Source: Rotaria sp. Silwood1 (lineage: Eukaryota; Rotifera; Eurotatoria; Philodinida; Philodinidae). Taken from it: a stretch of 64,000 nucleotides of DNA. Below are positions 38,883 through 52,206 of the stretch, piece by piece. The notes below the pieces were generated by a model, which saw only the letters and a program-made list of their open reading frames with translations, made no database searches and was not told where the DNA came from. Each line of letters starts with the position of its first letter. Position 1 is the first letter of the stretch. The position numbers were made by a program, and so were the translations under genes. Location of the stretch: contig CAJNOP010000120.1 of the NCBI GenBank assembly GCA_905250075.1, forward strand, positions 429,993 through 493,992, read 5' to 3'.

Positions 38883-41800
38883 AGTTTAATAAAAATCTAG
38901 AATATTATGCATAGTTTTATTATGAATAAAGTACGATTTCAGATATAAGTGGAAATAAATCTTTGTTTTTTTTTCACAGTACGCACATTTTTTCATATGC
39001 CTATTTTTTGTTCGCATATTTTTACTTTTGACAATAGCAAAGAAAAGAAAAACCAACTACCGACAAATGCAAGAAAAAAAGAACGCGAAGAAGTAATATG
39101 GCTTATTTAAATAGTAAGCAAGCGAATAGTTGGAAGAACAGAAATGTCTATTTCGTAATATCGTTTTTTCTTTTCGTTGTATTTCAGGTTACCTATAGAT
39201 GTCTTCTAGATAAAAGACAAAAAGAACATAAAAGTCCGTCTTGTTTTCATACAAGTGAAAGATCATTGTACGTGTAAAGATAATAAAAAAGAAACTGATC
39301 CCCCATAAATATCAAAATGAACTAGCACAAATTAGATCCGAGAAATCATTCAATATTTTTGACAAGTAATTGATCAACCGTCGTATCATTACCATGAACA
39401 AACATATAGAAGAAATAAAGATTCAATGAATAAAAACTAACATCAAGTTGTAGAATTTTTATTTCACAATCTTTATGGTCATTCGCCAATGATTCAATCA
39501 GAACATGTTGTAAGTTCATACGATTGTATGGGTAAATTACACTGTCGAGAAAGATATATATATCGGTTTTGTTTATTACTTACAGATTAACGAAATGACA
39601 GTCAAATTGATAATGTGAACAACAATGAATGAAATGACCTTATTCAAGAGTGATGTATTTGCAAAAATGACGAAAAATTCCATATGATCATAAAAGAAGA
39701 AATGAAAGATTGAAAAACTAACATATAAACTTGAATATAATTCTTTTAACTATTATCTCTTTGATTTATGGAGATAGATTAGAACGATTTATGCTTCATG
39801 GCTATATCATAAAATATGTACTAAATTCATTGTGTAAATCATCATTTGGTATGCCATAGTCTTTTTCTTTATCATTACTGCTAATTAAAGTTCCACGTAA
39901 TGGAATCTTTTATCTTCAAAACCTGATTCTGACTTTAATACAGTTCAAAACGGTTTTTATGATAGCGAAGTAATATCCAAACCATTTTATTTTTTTTTTT
40001 GATAGAATGTTTTATAGGCATTTTTTGTTCATTACTTATCATACGAAGAATAAAATTGATCAAACCAGCGTAAAATGACAATTTTAAGTGTAATAGTCGA
40101 AATAAAAGTAAAAAATAATTATTTGAAATTTATACGACGTTTCAACTTATTCATCTATACTAATTTTTAAATATATGTAAGTTACATATAGTATATGAGC
40201 AATTAATATATTTGGATTAGTTATTACGACATTTTGTCATGTGAGGATGAGCACCTAATAGATAGGAACTTCGCATAATCAATGAAGTGAAAATAAAAAT
40301 AAAGAAAATATTACAAAACCACCACTTTTCACTGTTACTGCGATTGTTGCACAAGAATAAAGTTGTTACTGTGTAAAAGTACAAGCTTGATGATTTGATT
40401 CGTGACACTCTGACAATGACTTCGATGATTATAGTTTTTCGTATTGTTTCATTATTAAGAAAAAGAAGATAACAGTACTCATTCGGCTGAAATACGATTA
40501 TTAATCGATCACATAGATCAGTCAGTTAACACTGTTGACTACTCGTGAAAGACACCAGATTCTTTTTTTCCTGAAAATATTTTTGTTACTAGGAATTCTA
40601 CTTTTCTTTTAATGAAATAGCCTATCCGTTTAAGAGAAGGATGTAAGATAATGAAATTGATCAGATATGATTTTAGTGAACCACTAGTCGTTGGGTATGG
40701 AGTTAATACTTCTATTACTTTCGTTTGCTAGATCAAACTAATAAAAGTATAGAAATGATTGTAGGATAAACAATTGAGAATCGATTAAAGAAGAAAGATA
40801 ATTCCAATTTATTAGAATAATTAAACTGTTCGCTATGAAAAATCGTCTTTTCTTCAGATGAATCAATTCTGCTATTATTTTTAGGGAATAAGCATCGTTC
40901 AGTGAAAATTTCATCTCAAAATATTGAATTCCAACGATAGTTAAACGACTGTTTTTCGTACACAATAAATATATATGTCAAGAAAACAATAAAATAAAAA
41001 TTATTAAATTCTTTCGCACTCTGGAAATATAATAAAATGAAAGTATCTTAACAGTATTTAATTACTTCAGTATGGGTTCGTTAGAATCTTGTCGATGTCA
41101 TCAGAAACATGGTCGATGTAGTTTTTCGAAGAATAAAATGTAATTGAAATTCTCCTATCACATTCATATTGTAATATCACTATATGGAAAGAATGAAAGA
41201 AAGAAATAAAGAGACACCAACTTGATGAAGTCAAATAATAGCATCAATCAAGTCAAATAAAGTAAAAAATGTTAAGAAATGGAGATGACCTTGAGAAGAG
41301 TTGAATTAATGTTTATTCATTCGTTTTCAACCGTCAGAACATGTAGATGATGCGTGAAGAAATCTTAAACTGATGTTCCATGAAAGATGAAAGACAACGA
41401 AGGTTATTGCCTAGTCGCTCGAATTATTTTTATGTCAATATTAAAAGTGAAACTGAACTACATAAATTAAAAATAATCTCTACAGATATTTTTGTTTCAA
41501 TTTCAGTGATCAATCGTTGAAAATCTTCTAGTATGATACATTCTCATTGTTGCTACATCGTTGGATCAAACACTGGTAAAAAGAGCTTGTTTATTATTAT
41601 AGTCAAAAATGATTTTTCAGAGAAATATTTGTGAATTTGTCATTCACCCACAAAACGTTGTTCGTAGTGTGTATGATGTGAAGAAAAAGAAGATTTCATT
41701 GAATAAAAAGTTCTGTACGATGAAATAAATCTTCATGATGAACTTTTGAAATACACTGTACTTGAGATTTTAAAATAGTCAAAGTTGGTATTTAGATTTT

Positions 41801-43099
41801 TCGATCGTGAACATTAAATATTTTCTTGTTTGTTCATCATGCTGATTCAAATTGCCAATTTAATTTTCGCCTTGATTTTACATGCAGTAACATGAATGAA
41901 AACTTATTGGTGTAATGATCGAGATCGATCCAATATTTTCAGTCGAAATGAAAATAAAGCCACTGTTTCGTTCAGTATTGATCAATGTAAAATAATTCGA
42001 TTCGTAGATGTGCATTTATATTGAACAATCGAAAGAAAAAATTTCATTTTTACAATTGAATGCAACAAATATAATATCATGAAAAAGTATCGATTACGTT
42101 CTTGAACTATGTTGAAGAATAATTTTTTTGTTCGATGTGAAATGTCTTCTGAATCCATAAGAACAAGTCTCATTTTAGAAACTCTTCATCTAACAGAACT
42201 TATTTTCTCCTCTATAGATCTGTTGTTTCGTTTAACTTTACATTCAATACGATAACCGAGTAACCAAAAGAAACTGCTGAACAATTGAGACCCTAGCTGA
42301 TCTGCTTCATTCTTATCAAAAAAATTGTTGTCATGTATTGAGTGCAATTTATGTCGAAAAAGTATGCGATGACATTCTATTTAACTGTCACACATAGTCT
42401 TTTTGCATTTTTTCATGTACAAAGCCTTTTTTGAAAGGCTGTAAAATAAACTTCTTATGTCGTTTGTGTGTTTGATAATATATGAAGAATATTGTCAAGT
42501 TAAAAGAAGAAGAACAATCTTTTGACTGAGATAACTCCGGCTCTGTCGGAGTTGGTCACAATAGAAGCACGATGACTTTCATCAAAAACATGTTCTTGGT
42601 AAACCTAATCATCTTTGAAAATCTGACTTTTCATGATGCATCTATGACGCTGTACGCCAATTTTTTATTTTCTTTCTTATTGGTTTTGCATTGCTCACGT
42701 CTAGTGACTTTAAGAAAGTGCTCATACTGTAATGAATAGCGACAACATCATATATGATTGTTCAAAGTTGAAGATTTGTATTTTTGCTTTCTTTTTGTAA
42801 AAACTCACATCTGTTCACGTCGTACACATAAAATATGGTCTCTAAATAAATATTTAAAAATTCTGTTTCCACTGCACTAATCGGTTACTTAAATTGAAAA
42901 AAACAAATTTATGAAACGAAAGAATATTTGAATAATTAAAACATCACTCATAACTGTAATCCCGAATCAATCAATAATTGGAATGAAATAAATGAAATAT
43001 TTTTATTTGTATACAAAATTTTTATTTATGATTATTCATTCTCAAATTTTCAATTTTCCAAAAACAATTAAATATAGTCTTTATTATCTACAAACGTTT
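38883..43099. other. Gene-free 4.2-kb spacer between paralogues B and C
   Basis: AT-rich DNA. I find no exon, RNA gene or element with clear ends. A short perfect hairpin (aactccg / cggagtt) sits at about 42533-42554. The small ORFs at 40217-40408, 40738-40965 and 41982-42173 lack recognisable features. Confidence 0.4.
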
Positions 43100-43857
43100 T
43101 TAATCATCTGTACAATGTTCACGGATATGCTGAGAGCGATCATCATATTTCATTCTGAATGGAAATATCATGAGACATATTGGACATTTATTGATCACAT
43201 CTTTATCACTGAGATTGTGTTCTTTTGAAGTGTTGCTACCATTGATTGATCGATTATCATCATTTGAAGATTCAACCGGCAATGAATGTGTACTTCATAG
43301 AGAAAAACAAAAATCATAAGACAAAACCAAAATAATTTATACAAAAGAACTTACGCTTGTATATCATTGGGGTGTTCAGTTATCGACTTTTCTTCAAGCT
43401 TGTCATTTTCAGACTTAGATGTAGTAAACTTCTCCTTTTTCTTTCTTTCCATTTGTTCGACGACAGTTATAACTTTAAGACCTTGCATTTCACCAGTAAT
43501 AAATTCAAGCTGTGCTACTTGAAATTCTAATAATCGACATTCATTGCGTAGTTCTTGAAATAATTCAATATTTCGTGCAGCAGAATAAGCACGTGTTGTG
43601 TCAATATTTTCTTCACGTTTTTCATCAAGATTCAGTCGTTGACGTTGAAAATCCTCCGCTAGAATACGGATTTGCTCTTCTGCATACTTATTCACATCAT
43701 CAATAAATTTTTGACGCCATTTATTGATGTCGTTAACAGTTGCTATAAAACGATCTTTTAGTTGTTCCCAATGATGAAAGAATATTCCTCGAATTTCGTT
43801 TTCTTCGTTAGTACTGTCGGGTAACCAGCGACAAGGATCAGTTAAAATAACGTTCAT
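43100..43857 (-). CDS. Coiled-coil/C2H2 zinc-finger protein, paralogue C
   Basis: Two exons (43355-43857 and 43100-43292) with a 62-bp phase-2 intron encode 231 residues. The same architecture is present: MNVILTDPC start, EENEIRGIFFHHW, KWRQKFIDDVNKYAEEQIRI, helical ELRNECRLLEFQVAQLEFI, a charged linker, and a C-terminal finger CPICLMIFP ... HIREH with the family spacing. It is the shortest copy and the linker is reduced. Its 5' end lies only about 50 bp from the mariner foldback element at 43909, so its promoter is probably affected by that insertion. Confidence 0.74.
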
Positions 43858-43908
43858 AATTCCACGAATATCTATAACATCCCATAAAATTTCTCATTGA
43901 TGAATATA

Positions 43909-44672
43909 CAGAGTGTCCCAAAAATCATGATCACCTAAATTTTCCGTTTATCTTTACTACTTGATTTACCTTCATCAACTTATTTTTTTTTAAATGATAG
44001 GTGGATGCACCAAGTTTTTTTTTTCTATATGAACAAATTTCATAAGTATTGTTCTAAGATATCATCTTTCAGCGAAATACAAAAAATAGACTTTTTTCTA
44101 TTTTCAGAAAAATAATGGATAAGGCAGGTTGAATGGTCGCACTTTGTATTTCAATTTCTATTGACTTAATATATTGTATTCAAAAAACAAAATATACCAG
44201 AAGATGCAGCGTGAAAAGCTTATTCTATATATGCACCTTTTGTGTCCAAAATTCTGTGCGATCAATTTACGCCGTCACAAAAATGTCATTTTTTTTCTAC
44301 ACTAACGAAATTCCTTTTTTTTTCTTATTTCATGTATAAAATAAACTGTTCTTTGTAAATTGTAGAGCTTTTCACGCTGCATCTTCTGGTATATTTTGTT
44401 TTTTGAATACAATATATTAAGTCAATAAAAATTAACATACAAAGTGCGGCCATTCAACCTGCCTGATCGGTTATTTTTCTGAAAATAGAAAAGTCTATTT
44501 TTTGTATTTCGCTGAAAGACGATATCTTAGAACAATACTTATGAAACCTGTTCGTATAGAAAAAAACTTAGTACATCCACCTATCATTTAAAAAAAAATA
44601 AGTTGATGAAGTTAAATTAAATAGTAAAGATAACCGGAAAATTTAGATGATCATGATTTTTGGGACACCCTG
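43909..44672. mobile_element. Mariner-type foldback element with about 310-bp inverted arms
   Basis: The element begins cagagtgtcccaaaaatcat and ends in the inverted copy atgatttttgggacaccctg, with TA on both sides (43907-43908 and 44673-44674), the Tc1/mariner target. The arms (about 43909-44222 and 44364-44672) are near-identical inverted copies over their whole length, separated by about 140 bp. No transposase ORF is present, so it is non-autonomous. The CAGGGTGTCCCAAAA-like tip is typical of mariner elements. Confidence 0.82.
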
Positions 44673-44947
44673 TAAAATGATGAATCATCTCTATAGAATT
44701 ATAATTATCTTAATAAATTCTATATAGGTTTTATTCATAGAGTCTACGATCTTTATTTATAGTTATTCACTATTTTGATCTATAGAGAAAAGAACAAGAA
44801 AAAATGAAGTTGAACAGTTAAAAATAACTGGAAAGAAATTGATTCTTTCAAATAATGTGTTGCCGAGCAAATAAGTGAAAGAACAGAGAATAACTACTTC
44901 GACAACATTTTTTGTTTCTTGATTTCTTCATTCAAACATACATAACA

Positions 44948-47900
44948 ATGGCTAGCAGCGATCGTCGAGCAAGTTTGTCTCCAAGTGAACGACAACGAAC
45001 TAAAAGTCAATCATCTTATCGTTCACATCGAACAACACCAAATACGCCTTTATATGAACAAGATGCACAACGAGAAAAAACATCTTCACAAGCATCAAGA
45101 CAAAGTACTCGAGAAACGAATCCAACAAAACGTTCAGAAAGTTCGACAAGTAATCGATCAAGTACTGCATTATCTCCAACATCGAATGCATCGAAAAAAC
45201 AAAGACCTAGTTTAAAACCATCACCATCACCATCAACAAATCGTAGAGCAGTTTCAAAGAGAAAAAGGAGACCAATCAGTGTAACTGATATTGAAAGAAG
45301 ACAATTAGCAGAACCAAATGATTCTGAAAGACAAGATTTAAGTGCACAAGGTCTTTCTATGATACCTGCAGAAATCTTCGAACGTAAGTCAATTAATAGT
45401 TTTAATTAATTGAATGTAATTTCTATATATAAATTTTTTCTTAGTTCTTACACTTCGTCGATTAATTTTATCAAATAATAATCTATCAGCTTTACCACCA
45501 GGAATAAATTCATTAATCAATCTTGAATATCTTGATCTATCATATAATCCATTAGTTGTTAATAATGGTTATGATGATTATTCATGTTTTCCACGTGAAT
45601 TTGAAAATTTAAAAAATCTTCATACATTAATTTTGTCTGAATGTTCATTGAAATATATTCCAGTTGCTGTTTGGAATGTACTTAGTCTTCAAACACTTGA
45701 TTTAAGTCGAAATAAAGTTGGTTATATTGTTGGCGATATTGGTAAATAAAACAATGCGTAAAGTTTTTTTCACAAAAATAATTCATCTCTTTTCCTAATT
45801 TTATCTGTTAAAAACTCTTCCAATAATCTATAAAACAAAAGAAGCAAAAATCTATTATTTTTGTTGTACTAAATATTTTCATTCTTTCTTTTTTTTCTTT
45901 GTTTTTTGGAATTCAAGGTAATTTAGCCGATATTCGACATCTTCGTTTATCTCACATGGATCTCGATACACTTCCACCTGAAATTGGTTTTTGTGATAAA
46001 CTTGAAACCATTGATTTAACAGGAAATCCAATTGATAATTTACCTGAAACCTTGATTGAATGTCGTCAATTATATGAATTAAAAATAAATTATAAAACAT
46101 TTTATAAATTACTTGATACTTATATGGTACAATTGATTGATGAAGGAAAAATTCGTTCTGAACATATACCACAAGTTATATTTGAACTAGAAAATTTACG
46201 TATATTAGATTTAAATAATACAAAAATAAATTCTATATCAAATGAACATATATTAATGAATCTTACTGAATTATATCTATCAAATAATTCATTTTTTGAT
46301 ATACCAGAAGCAATATGTACAATAGAAAAATTAAAAATACTTGATATGTCACATAATCGTATTCTTACAATACCAGAATATTTTATTAAAATGAAACAAT
46401 TAGAAATAGCAAATTTTTCATATAATAAATTATCTGTACTTTCTAAAATATTTGCTTATTTACCAATATTAAAAAAATTAATTCTTAGTCATAATAAACT
46501 TGATACAATTGAAAAAGAATTTTCAAAAATTCGATCATTATTAATACTTGATTTATCTTACAATAATTTAAAATATTTACCTGATGAATTATGTAAACTT
46601 GAACAATTAGAAACACTTGATTTACGATATAATAATATTGAACATCTACCATCAAATATTCGTCATATGATTGGACTTAAATCAATGAATACATTTAATA
46701 ATACATTTCAACGTGATGGACTTCATCTTATAGGTAATATAATTACTAATCCACCAAGTTATATATGGAAATCAACAAATATACAAACATTATTTAATTA
46801 TATAGAAGTAAAAGAAAAAAATCTTTCAAATAGTTTTCGTCATCTAAAATTAATATTAATTGGATCAAAAAATATGGGTAAAACAACATTAACAATAAAA
46901 CTTGTTAATAATCGAAAAAAAATTTCAAATACAAGAACAACTATTGATATGTATGTTTCTATTCTTCAACACAAACAAATAAATAATAATGAACAAAATA
47001 ATACTCAACAATCACAACAAACATCAAATGATCCAATATCATCTGCATTAACAGATCAATGGATTGAAAATCGTATATCAACCGCTGGTGATTATCTTTA
47101 TAGTCGTCATTTAAAAACAAAACGAATAAATCCACCACCACTTAAAACTTATCGATCAATTGAAAAAACAAATTCTATTATAACTAAATCAACACTTATT
47201 ACAAAAAATAATTTTTATTTTACTATATTTGATTTAGAAAATGAACCAAATTTTGAAATACTTTATCCATTAATTTATGATTCAAATGCTTTATATATAT
47301 TACCAGTTAATTTAACTATTCTATTAAATAATATTCAAACAACTACTAGTTTAGAAAATATTAATGAGTAAGTGTAAATTTGATAAATAATTCAAATCTA
47401 TGAATTTTATATTAAGATATGAAAATTCATCAACAATTATTAATTTTAATACATTATTGACAAATGATTGGTTACATAGTCATATATTTCATTATCTAGA
47501 ATCAATATCTGATCATTGTCAACATGTATCTATTGCAATTCTTGGTTTAATTGATGATTCTCAGTTAACATCAAATAATCAACAAGAACAACAACAACAA
47601 CAACTTCTTGATGAAATTCGTTCAAAAGTGAATACATTTTTAATCAATGCAAGTGATCAACGAGAAAATGTTAAGTTTTATTCGGAATATTTTCTAGAAC
47701 CAATTCATATAAATGATGATCAAATATCATCATTAATGATTGAACAATTAGAAATAATTGCTCAACAATGGAATATTGTACATCATAAACAAAAACGACA
47801 ATTTATTAAACAACGTTTTGCTTTTCTTAAACATGATGCTTTAATAATTAATTATGATACTTGTTTAAAGAAATTCGAACAACAAAAACAAATTCCATTA

Positions 47901-49044
47901 ATTTTTTCAAATGATGATGATGATAATGATAATGAAATCAAAGAAAATAAAAAACTTATTGAAGACGAAATAAATTCAATGTCTTTCGATGAATGTCTTA
48001 ATTATTTAAAATTAATTGGAGATTTTTTTTGTTTTGGTCAAAAATCTCATATGAGAATTCTTCTAAAACCTTATTATTTATTAAATAATTTATTATCTAA
48101 TACTCTATTTCGTCCAAATATTGAACAATGGTTAAATTATAATGATAATATGGTATTTCGTTTTTCTGGTTATTATTCATCAGAAAAATTATTTAATATT
48201 GATCGACAACGTTTATTAACACGTGGTGAATTTACATGGAAAATGCTTAATGTATTATTTTATGAACAAAACAATAATAATATTAGTTTAACTGAACAAA
48301 ATATATTTGATTATTGTCATTTAATGGAACGATTATATCTTGGTTATTTAAATCAATCAAATTTAAATCGTAAGAATAAATTATTAAATTTTTCTATTCA
48401 TAATAATATTTTGTGTGTTTCTTTATTGCTTTTTTTTTGATCGTGAATTTACAACAAGTAATTTTGTTTGCCCATGGTTAATGAATGAAATATGTTCAAA
48501 TATTGATTATATAAATTATTTTAAAACACTTGAACAAGAACGTAAATATGAATATCTTCAATGTGAACAAGCAAGACGTATAAAACAACAACAATTATGG
48601 TTTTCAATAGATAATAAAGAAAATATTCAAAATGAAAATTCATTACAAATAAATTTATCACAAAAAGATATCTATCAAAATATTTCAATTATAATACCAG
48701 ATTTACCATCTATTGATCAAATTGAAATATTTGATTCTCAAATAATAAATCAAAATTCTATTCAAATAATAAAAATTTTCAATGGTAATTTAAATATTTT
48801 ACCAAATGGATTTTATGAACGTTTATTAATTTGTTTACATCCTCTATTTAATGAACGACTTGATTATTTTAATTTAACACTTGGACGTACTATAGATAAA
48901 AATTTAATTAAAATTGAACGATTTGATGAACAAAATCAAATTCATCTTACAATTAATAATAATTTACTTGAACGTATACAAAATATTCTTATAAACAATC
49001 TTTTCTCATTCTATTCTACGAAAAATTTCCGAATAGAAACATAA
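44948..49044 (+). CDS. ROCO-family protein: LRR, Roc GTPase-like and COR-like regions (MFHAS1-like)
   Basis: Five exons: 44948-45383, 45445-45741, 45918-47367, 47417-48369 and about 48440-49044 (about 1,246 residues). The N-terminus (about 130 residues) is Ser/Arg-rich and disordered. About a dozen leucine-rich repeats follow (LRRLILSNNNLSALPPGI, LETLDLRYNNIEHLPSNI). A Roc-type P-loop GSKNMGKTTL lies in LKLILIGSKNMGKTTLTIKL. The DxxG position is degenerate (FDLENEPNFE), and a G4-like beta strand IAILGLIDD is present. A COR-like segment follows (YLKLIGDFFCFGQ). No kinase domain is present, so it resembles MFHAS1-type ROCO signalling proteins rather than LRRK. The last intron has a donor (cgtaag at 48369) but no AG before the required exon frame: the T tract ends in tg at 48438-48439. 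This is a one-base sequence error, a non-canonical site or a true lesion. Confidence 0.8.
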
Positions 49045-49340
49045 AGAAGAAGAAAAAACAAAAACAAAAGAAAACATTGTTTTAATTCATATTTTATTCT
49101 TTTTTTTATTAAGTTTTTTTTTTGTATATAAAAAATAAAACAAAAAAAAACAACAAAGAAAAGAAACAAAAATATTCGCTATACCAGAAGAACAAAACAA
49201 AAGGTTTGAAACTACGCAGCAATATTATAAACAAACAAAATCAATGGTTAGAATCTACAGACGATAATGTATATATATATATATATATTTGTATTTATAC
49301 ACTGTTACTGATTTTTAATATGATGAAAAGTAAAATATGA

Positions 49341-50003
49341 CTAGTCACTTGAAGCTGGAGGAGATGAAGTTGATGATGATGTTTCAACATTATTCTTTTT
49401 ATCTTTTTCTGATTTTCCATTATGTTTGTCATCATTCTCATCATCTTCCATTAATTGTTGATCAATATATTCTCGCACACGTCGTTCATAATCTCGACGA
49501 TGATTCTGATAAAGCATAGCTGCTTCAGAATTAGCTGGTGAAGCTGGATTTGGATCAGTTAATAATGAACGAATAGAAATAAGTAATGTTGATACATCTA
49601 AACTAGCACTCCAACGATGTTGTAATATATCAAGACAAATTGATCCATCCATATCTATTAAAACATAAACATATATATATATATCTATCATAGTTAAAAA
49701 TTAAATCTTACATATATTTGGATGAAATACTTTGGTAACAAATTTAACTTCAGGTGGATGATTTGGATAATCTTGTGGAAATTTAAGTGATAAAACAAAA
49801 CTTCCATCTTCAAAAAGACTATCTTCTGGTCCATCTAATATAGCATTCCAATAGAATATATTATCTGGATGAACAGGTGCTGCAGTTATTCCTTCAACTG
49901 GATGTTGTGTTAAATCACGTAAATCACGCATTAAACGACGTTGAGCTGTAATTGCTGTTGTTGTTGCAATTGGTGCATTTAATGATGAATTTGGTGAACT
50001 CAT
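49341..50003 (-). CDS. Rad6/UBE2A-like ubiquitin-conjugating enzyme E2
   Basis: Two exons (49712-50003 and 49341-49654) encode 201 residues. The UBC fold is complete: [10 protein letters not shown] helix, [32 protein letters not shown], the HPN motif (VFHPNIY), and the active-site Cys in [14 protein letters not shown], followed by [16 protein letters not shown]. The [15 protein letters not shown] context is diagnostic of Rad6/UBE2A/B, which ubiquitinate histone H2B and PCNA with RING partners. It differs from animal UBE2A (152 residues) by an N-terminal extension of about 20 residues and an acidic/Ser-rich tail of about 35 residues (DDENDD...), which recalls the acidic tail of yeast Rad6. Convergent with the ROCO gene, 296 bp away. 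Confidence 0.92.
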
Positions 50004-51475
50004 AGTTTTTAATTATTAAAAAACAATGTTATAAAAAAATAATCTAGAAAAAGACAATAGATATAACATCGTTTCATTAATATAGTCTAAATAAAGGATT
50101 CGAAAACAAGAAAAATAAATAACCTATCAATGACATGGCGCAAAAGAAAAAAAAACTAATATGTTTGTACATACTCGTGATGGTAAAGTGAAATGGAAGG
50201 CTTTTAAGTTATGGGATTTGTACTCAAGAATTGGGTTATTAATATTACCTTTGCCTGTCATCTAGAACATTCGAAGAGAAAAAAAACAATTTTTTTCAAT
50301 AGCCAATCCATGATAAAAAAAAAAACAGATGTCGTTAAATATTTTTTTTAATTTCATAGATACGAAAGAACCAATTAGAAAATAACGATAACTAAAGGTG
50401 ACATAAGAACAAGATGCAACAGAAATGTCATAACGAAATGTACTTCTTATTTTCCTTACATCATCGTTAAGTATATATGAACTTCTTAGTGAAAGAAAAA
50501 AGTAATTAGCTATTTGATAGATTTAATAAAAATTAAAGTCAGACTTAATATTGTATTCAAATAGAACAGAAATTTTAATAATATATGATATTTAATCTAG
50601 AAAAAGTTTTCTCGTATTTATAAGAACGAAGATAGTGAATCAAAAAGAAAAAAAATGATTCATTTTTAGTCATACTTACTCTGTAATACCATTTCTACGA
50701 ATTTTGCGAATTACAGCTCACTGACAATTTGTTATATGTCATTATTTTTATTTCTTTCTAGTACAGGTTACAGATTTCAATCGAAATGAGTAGGAAATCC
50801 ATATGTTGGGAAGAATGATAATAAACAATCTAGAGTTTTTTGAAAATCGCCGAAAAATTGCTCTCATGTTTTTTCATATAAATTAATCATCAATTTAAAT
50901 CTTTTGAAGAAATACATGATAGAATGTTTACTATGTCAGTAGTTTTTTGATTTTCATATGTATGTCACGATAGAGAAACTGGAAATAGAATCTAAAGACT
51001 TATTTTTTAAATGATCTTATACGAGCACTGAAAACTTACAGCAATTGATCACAGAAGATTTTTTCATTTGACGAAATTCTATTTGATCGAGTAAAGTTCT
51101 TAGTAACTGTTACTCTATTTTTCGTAGTATAAGATTACTATAAGATGATTTTTTTTAACCTTTCAATAAGCTAAGTCCTAAGATATCGAATGCACGTTTT
51201 TGATTTGTACTTGATTAAAAGAATATAAAGTAAACATTATGAGACAATAAGACATCCACGAAAAAGGACAGAAGTTATCGTGATAAATATGAATCAAAGT
51301 TATGAAGATTTGATTGTCAAACTTGTTGAAACATTTTTTAATAATGATTATTATTGATGTACATAAATATTAACACAATCAAATGTTACAGTCGGCATCA
51401 ACTCATAAGAATAAAGACTTTTATATACACTCTTCATATCTGCTTGTATTGTGAAATAGTATGACTACAAAAATA
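50004..51475. other. Spacer upstream of the E2 gene
   Basis: AT-rich sequence with no recognised gene or element; the E2 promoter should lie in its first few hundred bases. Confidence 0.4.
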
Positions 51476-52206
51476 CAGTGGTTTGCAAAAAGACTTGAAA
51501 CAAATATTTAGCCTGTATTAAAGACTAGCTTAACTGTTTTCAAAAAACTGTTTCTATATTTAATGCATATCAATTTTCAGTCTCGGAATATCTAACCCAA
51601 TCTTCAACTCATTCTACTTTTAAATAAATAATCAAGAGATATCTGCCATTTTTGCTACTATTCAAATTGATTATAGCTTTTTTAATATTTATTTTCAAGA
51701 CGATTCAAATAGCATGAGTTTGGGCTGGTGGAAACAGTTTATTCATATTGTTTATGCCATTTTTTAGCCAGTTCTTTCAATATAACTTCATTATTTCGTC
51801 CAATAAATTGACCTAATATTCGACTATATTGGGCGCCAATCGCACACTTTGGACCATTAGCTGCTCGATATTCTAGAAAACCTTGAGTTTTGAGCTTTCA
51901 AAATTGGTAATTAATTATAGACAGTGTTTTCTTTGTATATCAGTAGATTTTAATGGTAGAACGAATTCCGGTGTTCCAACAATGTAATACAGATTTATGA
52001 TGTGATTTTAAACTGTTTGTCTTTTCTATGTCAGGTTATTATTACACAATGATAAAACAGAAATTCACCAAATATATGAATATTTTTAGTAGAGCATCTA
52101 CTTAGTATAAATCTACAGTAACCACACAAAAATAGCTCGGAAGAAGCTGGAAAAAATAAAATGTTACTGTTGTAAGATTGTTCCAATTCTTTTTGCAAAC
52201 CACTGT
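51476..52206. mobile_element. Tc1-type non-autonomous element
   Basis: The left end reads cagtggtttgcaaaaagact and the right end is its inverted copy (tctttttgcaaaccactg), each flanked by TA (51474-51475 and 52207-52208), the Tc1/mariner target site. The 731-bp element has no transposase ORF. On the minus strand at about 51735-51900 there is an open stretch reading YRAANGPKCAIGAQYSRIL that I do not recognise. Confidence 0.75.

Noticed and set aside
49122-49340. Lys/Asn-rich ORF between ROCO and the E2 gene
   Set aside because: It lies in poly-A-rich 3' UTR sequence and has low complexity.
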